Shown: one piece after another, positions 59,314 through 64,000 of the stretch
How positions within the stretch are numbered: the stretch's first letter is position 1
How the letters are laid out: each line of letters starts with the position of its first letter
Assembly (NCBI RefSeq): GCF_008692195.1
Contig: NZ_RXOM01000068.1
Location: forward strand, 62,001-126,000
Direction: 5' to 3'
DNA length: 64,000 bases
From: Salegentibacter sp. R32
GTDB taxonomy: Bacteria; Bacteroidota; Bacteroidia; Flavobacteriales; Flavobacteriaceae
The notes under the pieces: generated by a model
What the model was told of the DNA's origin: nothing
The model's database searches: none
Seen by the model: the letters and a program-made list of their open reading frames with translations, nothing else
Made by a program: the position numbers and the translations under genes

Positions 59314-61380
59314 TTATTGGAAATCGGCTTCGCTTACTCCTTCGTTTACTTTTATTTCTGAGATTGAAATTTCAACTTCTTGTGGACCAAAGCTTATTTT
59401 CATTGTATGAGGGAATTTTAATCCTTCAACAGCTTTGTAATCATCATAACCAGTAGTATTGGTTACTGTTTGTCCTCCTTGTGACTGAGTTTTTACAGTC
59501 TGAACTTTTAAACCGGTTTCTGTATTATAATATTCTTTGGTTTTTTCAGATGTTTTTATCACATAAGCATCCTCACCATTAACAGGTTCAATAGCTGTTA
59601 ATTCTGCATTTTCTGAAACAGTTAACTCTGGGAAAATGCCTCCATTGGCTTTTGCGTCTTGAATTTGCTCTTCAGTAAAATCCATTTTTTGGCCTTGTGC
59701 TTCCGTATAACCAGTTTCTCCATTAAAAACAGTTTTGCTAAGAGTCATTCCATTCATGGTAACTGTTTGCAAAGATTTTCCTTCTTTAGTCTGTTTAGTG
59801 GTAAAGTTCAAGTTCATTCCTTGAAAATTAGCGGTTCCAATCATAGCTACAGAATTTACTTTTTCAGCCGCTTCTCTTCCACCTATAGCTTTAAAATAAG
59901 CATCGTAAACATCTTTTACGGTCATTCCTTCTGGAACTGCTTTATTGTAAACAGGTTTTTCTACACGGTTTCCTTCTTTGTCATAATAGAGGACCGGAAT
60001 TGTTTTACCATTATAGGTTAAGTTTTCTAGCTTTTCAGCTACTTCACTTCCTTTACCAGCTACTACAATTTGCATTTCGTCGGTTTTGTAGTATTTGTTA
60101 GCTACGCGCATCACATCTTCTTGCGTTACAGCATTGATTTTCTTTAAGAAAGTTTCATAGAAATCTTCAGGAAGGTCGTTGGTCTCAATTTTTAAAGCAT
60201 AATCTGCAATGGTAGAAGGGTCTTCTAAGTCAAGTACAAAATCTCCGGCAAATTTGTTTTTAGCATTGCTTAAGTCTTCGTAAGAAACTTTTTCAGTTTT
60301 AATCCTGTTGATTTCTTTTAAGGTTTCAACAATGGCACTGTCGGTAACTGCATTTCTAACACTTGCAACGGCAGTAAATTTACTTGCGTATTTATCGGCA
60401 CCTGTATAAGAACGAGCTCCATAAGTGAAACCATGCTCTTCACGAAGATTCATGTTTAAATAACTTCCGAAGCTTCCTCCTAAAATTTGGTTAGCAACTA
60501 ATACTGGGAAGTAATCCTCATCTGCCATTTGTAAATCAATAGTATTTTGTACTCTTAATTCACTTTGAACAGCGTTAGGAACATCAATAAAATCTACTTG
60601 GGTATATTGAACTTTAGGAAGGCTTGGTAAAGCTCCTGCCGGAGGGGTACTTTCTGACCAATCTCCTAAATATTTTTTAGCTAATTTTTTTACGTCACTG
60701 TCCTCTACATCTCCTACCACTACTAGGTAAGCGTTTTTAGGGGAAATGAAGTTGTTGTAGTATGATTTTACATCAGCCAATGTTACATCTTCAACAGATG
60801 CTTTAGTTTCAAACTCACCATAAGGATGGTTTTTTCCGTAGGCTAAAAGTCCGCTAACATTGCTTGCTATACTACCGGCGCTTTTTTCTTCAGCTTTAAT
60901 GCTTTCGATAACTCTATCTTTCTGGTCTTGAAATTCTTCCTCAGTAAATAAAGGATTTAAAAGACCATCTGCCATTAATTGAAAAATCTCTGGGAAGAAT
61001 TTTGAAAGAGAACTGGCATAGACGCTTTCAGTACCAAAGCCTACGTTTGCACCATAAAAATCTATTTTTTCATTGTATTCGTCTTTACTCATAGATTTAG
61101 TTCCGTTCCCCATCATCGTGCTATACAGGGATTTTACACCTATTTTATTACCTTCTGAATGTGGTTTGTTGTCTATGATTAAACTTGCTCTAACGCGTGG
61201 AAGTTTATGGTTTTCAACCACCATCACCGTCAAACCATTGTTTAGGGTAAAAGTTCTTGGCTTTTCTAAATTGATTTTTGGGGCAGGCCCAGGCTGAGGT
61301 TGTTTAGACCGGTCTATTTGTGCTTGTGCTCCCAAAACTGTTAAGCACAAGATAAAAAGTGATAATATTTTAATTTTCAT
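59314..61380 (-). CDS. M16 family peptidase-like protein without HxxEH, with C-terminal LolA-like domain
   Basis: The protein is 688 residues from ATG 61380; a TTG six codons earlier is unlikely as the start because the signal peptide begins MKIKILSLFILCLTVLGAQA. The first 440 residues match M16 (insulinase/pitrilysin) halves: RTFTLNNGLTVMVVENHKLP and KIGVKSLYSTMMGNGTKSMS. At the place of the zinc motif HxxEH it reads SLYSTMM, so it is a non-catalytic partner. Residues from about 490 form a separate beta-rich domain (MIGTANFQGMNLNFTTKQTK) like outer-membrane lipoprotein-sorting proteins. It is 21 bases downstream of the catalytic M16 gene, and the two probably form a periplasmic heterodimer. 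Confidence 0.88.
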   Translation of the reverse strand: MKIKILSLFILCLTVLGAQAQIDRSKQPQPGPAPKINLEKPRTFTLNNGLTVMVVENHKLPRVRASLIIDNKPHSEGNKIGVKSLYSTMMGNGTKSMSKDEYNEKIDFYGANVGFGTESVYASSLSKFFPEIFQLMADGLLNPLFTEEEFQDQKDRVIESIKAEEKSAGSIASNVSGLLAYGKNHPYGEFETKASVEDVTLADVKSYYNNFISPKNAYLVVVGDVEDSDVKKLAKKYLGDWSESTPPAGALPSLPKVQYTQVDFIDVPNAVQSELRVQNTIDLQMADEDYFPVLVANQILGGSFGSYLNMNLREEHGFTYGARSYTGADKYASKFTAVASVRNAVTDSAIVETLKEINRIKTEKVSYEDLSNAKNKFAGDFVLDLEDPSTIADYALKIETNDLPEDFYETFLKKINAVTQEDVMRVANKYYKTDEMQIVVAGKGSEVAEKLENLTYNGKTIPVLYYDKEGNRVEKPVYNKAVPEGMTVKDVYDAYFKAIGGREAAEKVNSVAMIGTANFQGMNLNFTTKQTKEGKSLQTVTMNGMTLSKTVFNGETGYTEAQGQKMDFTEEQIQDAKANGGIFPELTVSENAELTAIEPVNGEDAYVIKTSEKTKEYYNTETGLKVQTVKTQSQGGQTVTNTTGYDDYKAVEGLKFPHTMKISFGPQEVEISISEIKVNEGVSEADFQ

Positions 61381-61401
61381 TTGTTTAACTTTTTGCAATT
61401 G

Positions 61402-62727
61402 TTATTCAGCTTCTGGAGTTGGTAAGTAATCTAAATCTAAACGTTGATTTTTATTTAGGTACTTATTAGCAACTTCTTTAATATCTTCTCTGGTGATATC
61501 TCTATAGATTTCAATTTCTTCATTAATTAAATCTGTATCTCCATAAAGTGTATGGTAAGTTGCTAAAGAAGCTGCAATCCCTTGAACGCTACTGTTAGAA
61601 TTAACGAAGTTGTTTTCAAACTCATTTTGAAGTTTTTGGTATTCCTTCTCTGAAATTAATTCGGTTTGAAGCTTTTTAATCTCTTCATCCATAGACTCAC
61701 CTAATTGATCAAGCGGAGTTTCACCCATTGCAAGTGCACCAATCGTGTACATTCCATAGTCTTCTTGAGATCTAGGGAAAGCAAGTACTTGAAGCGCTTC
61801 TTTGTTTTCGTCTACCATTTTTTTGTACATACGAGAACTTTTTCCGCCTGTTAAGATAGAAGAAATCATATCAAGCACATACGCATCTCTTTCGGTCATT
61901 GATGGAGTTCTATAAACAAAGATTTTAGCAGGAATCTGAATGTTATCGTCAAACTCTTCTGCTACTATTGTTTCTTTAATAGGCTCTTCTTTGATGTCTA
62001 CACGTTCAACTTTTGGGCCTTTAGGAATTGAAGCAAAGTAAGCTTTAATCCATTCTTTGGTTTGTTTTTTATCGATATCACCGGCCACTACTAAAGTTGC
62101 ATTGTTTGGTCCGTAATATTTATCGAAAAATGCTTTAAATTCTTCTAGTTTGGCGGCATCCAAATCTTCCATCGTTCCAATGGTCGTGTTTTTGTAAGGA
62201 TGCTTATCGAACATATAATGATTAATTCCCGTTCCGTAGATGATTTTTCCGTAAGGAGCGTTATCTACACGGGTTCTTTTCTCTTCTTTTACTACTTCAT
62301 TCTGTGTATCTACTCCAATTTGATTAATAACTGGGTGTAACATCCTTTCAGACTCCATCCATAATCCCAATTTAAGGTTGTTAGAAGGGAAAGTTTCGTA
62401 GTAATACGTACGGTCTTGGGTGGTGTTAGCATTATTGCTTCCTCCATTGGCTGCTACAATGTTGAACCATTCACCGCGTTCTATATTTTCGGTTCCTTCA
62501 AATAATAAATGTTCGAAGAAATGGGCAAAACCCGTTCTTCCTTCTGCTTCATCTTTTGCTCCTACGTGGTACATTACCCCAACGGTAACTACAGGAGCAG
62601 TGTTGTCTTGATGTAAAATTACATCTAAGCCATTGTCTAGTTTGTACTCTTCAAACTCTACTTGTTGAGCAAAGCCTGCAAATGCAGGTAAAAGAGTAAA
62701 AGCTGCTAAGCTAATTCTTCTTATCAT
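61402..62727 (-). CDS. M16 family zinc peptidase (catalytic partner)
   Basis: The 441-residue exported peptidase has a signal peptide (about 1-21) and the zinc motif HFFEH at residues 69-73 within GFAHFFEHLLFEGTENI. A downstream Glu completes the site in the usual YYETFPSNNLKLGLWMESER helix. FVVAGDIDKKQTKEWI-like strand and the second half (about 230-441) follow. It should degrade small peptides in the periplasm. It is upstream of the non-catalytic M16 gene, from which it is separated by 21 bases, and it has its own promoter. Confidence 0.93.
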   Translation of the reverse strand: MIRRISLAAFTLLPAFAGFAQQVEFEEYKLDNGLDVILHQDNTAPVVTVGVMYHVGAKDEAEGRTGFAHFFEHLLFEGTENIERGEWFNIVAANGGSNNANTTQDRTYYYETFPSNNLKLGLWMESERMLHPVINQIGVDTQNEVVKEEKRTRVDNAPYGKIIYGTGINHYMFDKHPYKNTTIGTMEDLDAAKLEEFKAFFDKYYGPNNATLVVAGDIDKKQTKEWIKAYFASIPKGPKVERVDIKEEPIKETIVAEEFDDNIQIPAKIFVYRTPSMTERDAYVLDMISSILTGGKSSRMYKKMVDENKEALQVLAFPRSQEDYGMYTIGALAMGETPLDQLGESMDEEIKKLQTELISEKEYQKLQNEFENNFVNSNSSVQGIAASLATYHTLYGDTDLINEEIEIYRDITREDIKEVANKYLNKNQRLDLDYLPTPEAE

Positions 62728-62765
62728 ATTTAATTAGATTTTGATTTGTTCTAAGTGTTTGACTT

Positions 62766-62798
62766 CAAAAATAAGGATTTGTTACATGTAATAGACAA
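62766..62798 (-). promoter_or_regulatory. Promoter of the M16 peptidase unit
   Basis: On the minus strand TTG (62798-62796), a 22-base spacer and TATTTTTG (62773-62766) match the consensus. The ATG at 62727 lies about 39 bases beyond. Confidence 0.65.
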
Positions 62799-62907
62799 TT
62801 ATTCTGTAGATTTTGATTAAAATGGACAGCTATTTATAAAATTAACAACCTCTTAAAATAGATTTACTTGCTTTTTTGTGACATTTATAGATGAAAAAAC
62901 TTTTATT

Positions 62908-63402
62908 ATGAAAAATCAAGCAGTATCGGTTAAATACGGAGTTGGAATTGGAATTCTATTAATAGCCTACTTTTTTATACTATCTATTTTCGATTTACAT
63001 ATGAAGCCATTTTTAAGTATGGTGAATATGATTTTTATGGGGATAGGAATTTATAGTGCGATTAGGATTTATAAAACCGATCATAAAAAGGATAACTTAA
63101 AGACCTTTACTTATCAGCAAGGATTTCGGGTTGGGGTGGTAACCGGCTTTATTGCTACGATAATATTTTCAATTTTCTTTGCTATTTATGTAAGTAATAT
63201 AGAACCTGATTTTATTGCGAAAATGATGGTTAATTGGGATGCAGGTTACGATATTGGTGTTGGTACTATAAGTTTTATTGTGTTTTTAATGGGGCTTGCA
63301 AGTACTGTAGTTTTAAGCTTAGCCCTTATGCAAATTATGAAAGATAGCTGGAATACTTCTACCGGAAAAAAGTATACCGTGGGTGACACTGAAAAAAAGT
63401 AA
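62908..63402 (+). CDS. DUF4199 domain-containing membrane protein
   Basis: The protein is 164 residues from ATG 62908; a GTG 10 codons upstream is less convincing. Four helices and the DUF4199 layout are clear: VKYGVGIGILLIAYFFILSI, MVNMIFMGIGIYSAIRIYKT, GFRVGVVTGFIATIIFSIFF and TISFIVFLMGLASTVVLSLA. DUF4199 proteins are widespread in Bacteroidota, with unknown role in the inner membrane. It stands alone between the M16 unit and rplU. Confidence 0.85.
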   Translation: MKNQAVSVKYGVGIGILLIAYFFILSIFDLHMKPFLSMVNMIFMGIGIYSAIRIYKTDHKKDNLKTFTYQQGFRVGVVTGFIATIIFSIFFAIYVSNIEPDFIAKMMVNWDAGYDIGVGTISFIVFLMGLASTVVLSLALMQIMKDSWNTSTGKKYTVGDTEKK

Positions 63403-63423
63403 TTTAAATAAATTTACAGGCGT

Positions 63424-63453
63424 TTGTTTTTTAATTATTTAGCAGTATATTTG
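63424..63453 (+). promoter_or_regulatory. Promoter of rplU
   Basis: TTG at 63424-63426, a 19-base spacer and TATATTTG at 63446-63453 are an exact consensus. The ATG at 63496 is about 42 bases on. Confidence 0.78.
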
Positions 63454-63495
63454 CACTCATTTTTAAAATAATTAATTTTTAATAAACGTTACGCC

Positions 63496-63990
63496 ATGTA
63501 CGCAATTGTAGAGATAGCAGGGCAGCAATTTAAAGTTGCGAAAGACCAAAAAGTCTTTGTTAATCGTTTAGCAGGAGAAGAAGGAGACAGTGTTTCTTTT
63601 GATAAAGTACTTCTTGCAGAAGACGGTGGCAATGTTACTTTAGGCGCCCCGGTTATAGAAGGTGCTCTAGTAGGAGCAAAAATTAGTCGTCACCTTAAAG
63701 GAGACAAAGTAATTGTCTTCAAAAAGAAAAGACGTAAAGGTTACCGCAAGAAAAATGGTCACCGTCAATCTTTAACAGAAATCGTAATTAACGATATTTC
63801 TTTAAAAGGAGGTAAAAAAGCAACTTCAACCAAAAAAGAAGAAGCGCCAAAAGCGGAAGCTAAAAAAGAGTCTAACGACGATTTAAGTAAGCATACCGTA
63901 GCAGAGCTTAAAGAAATGGCTAAAGAAAAAGGATTAGAAGGATACTCTTCTATGAAGAAAGCCGAATTGGTTGAAGCATTAAGTAAATAA
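63496..63990 (+). CDS. rplU: 50S ribosomal protein L21 with C-terminal SAP-like extension
   Basis: The 164-residue protein is longer than the usual 100-105-residue L21. Residues 1-105 are ordinary L21: [54 protein letters not shown] Lys/Glu/Ala-rich linker follows (about 106-128), then a SAP / Rho-N-like helical motif [20 protein letters not shown] and [12 protein letters not shown]. The extension is known in Bacteroidota L21 and may bind nucleic acid. The strong promoter fits a ribosomal gene. rpmA would be expected next but lies outside the window. Confidence 0.96.
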   Translation: MYAIVEIAGQQFKVAKDQKVFVNRLAGEEGDSVSFDKVLLAEDGGNVTLGAPVIEGALVGAKISRHLKGDKVIVFKKKRRKGYRKKNGHRQSLTEIVINDISLKGGKKATSTKKEEAPKAEAKKESNDDLSKHTVAELKEMAKEKGLEGYSSMKKAELVEALSK

Positions 63991-64000
63991 AATAGTAATC

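Noticed and set aside
1-64000. CRISPR arrays, tRNA or rRNA genes, prophage
   Set aside because: No regularly spaced repeats, cloverleaf sequences or rRNA segments were noticed when reading both strands, though short tRNAs could be missed without a search tool.

Overview
The window reads as chromosome of a low-GC, probably marine member of the Bacteroidota, family Flavobacteriaceae. The evidence is two proteins with type IX secretion C-terminal sorting domains, the gliding genes gldE and gldD next to mutY and ssb, TonB receptors with N-terminal carboxypeptidase-like domains, a seven-gene Mrp sodium/proton antiporter operon, and Bacteroidota-type promoters (TTG, about 18-23 bases, TAnnTTTG) with almost no Shine-Dalgarno sites. 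I cannot name the genus with confidence. No rRNA, tRNA, CRISPR array, prophage or classical insertion sequence was seen.

Layout. 1-8540: DoxX protein (cut by the window edge), NAD(P)-binding protein, a secreted protein overlapping an OlsF-like acyltransferase, aspartate kinase with a GNAT enzyme, fructose-1,6-bisphosphatase, TerB-like protein and a type IX-secreted protein. 8750-14919: ileS, a DksA/TraR-like gene, a secreted hypothetical, lspA and 5-formyl-THF cyclo-ligase. 14928-17212: an M14-type deacylase, rimK and a RimB-like protease. 17422-23825: uvrC, a patatin/Omp85-type outer-membrane phospholipase, a type IX-secreted beta-propeller-like protein and a luciferase-like oxidoreductase. 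24072-26502: tyrosine catabolism genes hmgA and hppD, followed by a candidate small RNA. 26806-33022: envelope genes, a TonB receptor, a cytochrome b-like protein and an HTH/DUF2975 pair. 33195-38995: mrpA-G, abutting a biotin locus (bioF, bioD, bioA, an odd ketoacyl synthase, bioB) up to 44705. 44723-51524: two tandem JmjC-like oxygenases and a TonB receptor / DUF4374 lipoprotein / PepSY cassette likely used for iron. 51526-57867: recX, RNase G, a 29-residue basic protein, HU, mutY, ssb, gldE and gldD. 57901-63990: HNH protein, EamA transporter, paired M16 peptidases, DUF4199 protein and rplU.

The most striking feature is ileS. The reading frame is open over 1281 codons, but it carries two in-frame insertions of GC-rich palindromic sequence. 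One is about 80 bases. The other is about 438 bases, has imperfect inverted terminal arms and encodes a complete DUF559 (PD-(D/E)XK-like) nuclease domain between the IleRS segments WHYPFE and ADFIAEG. It looks like a non-splicing, protein-embedded selfish element in an essential gene. The same IleRS has a swapped GIHH signature in place of HxGH, which known IleRS2 biology links to mupirocin resistance.

Other points of interest are a ketoacyl synthase in the biotin locus lacking a canonical catalytic histidine, a promoter-hairpin-terminator unit at 26588-26740 that could be an unannotated small RNA, a very small basic ribosomal-protein-like gene between HU and RNase G, and several genes whose stop codons lie inside terminator hairpins. 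All functional statements come from reading motifs and context; no database search was run.
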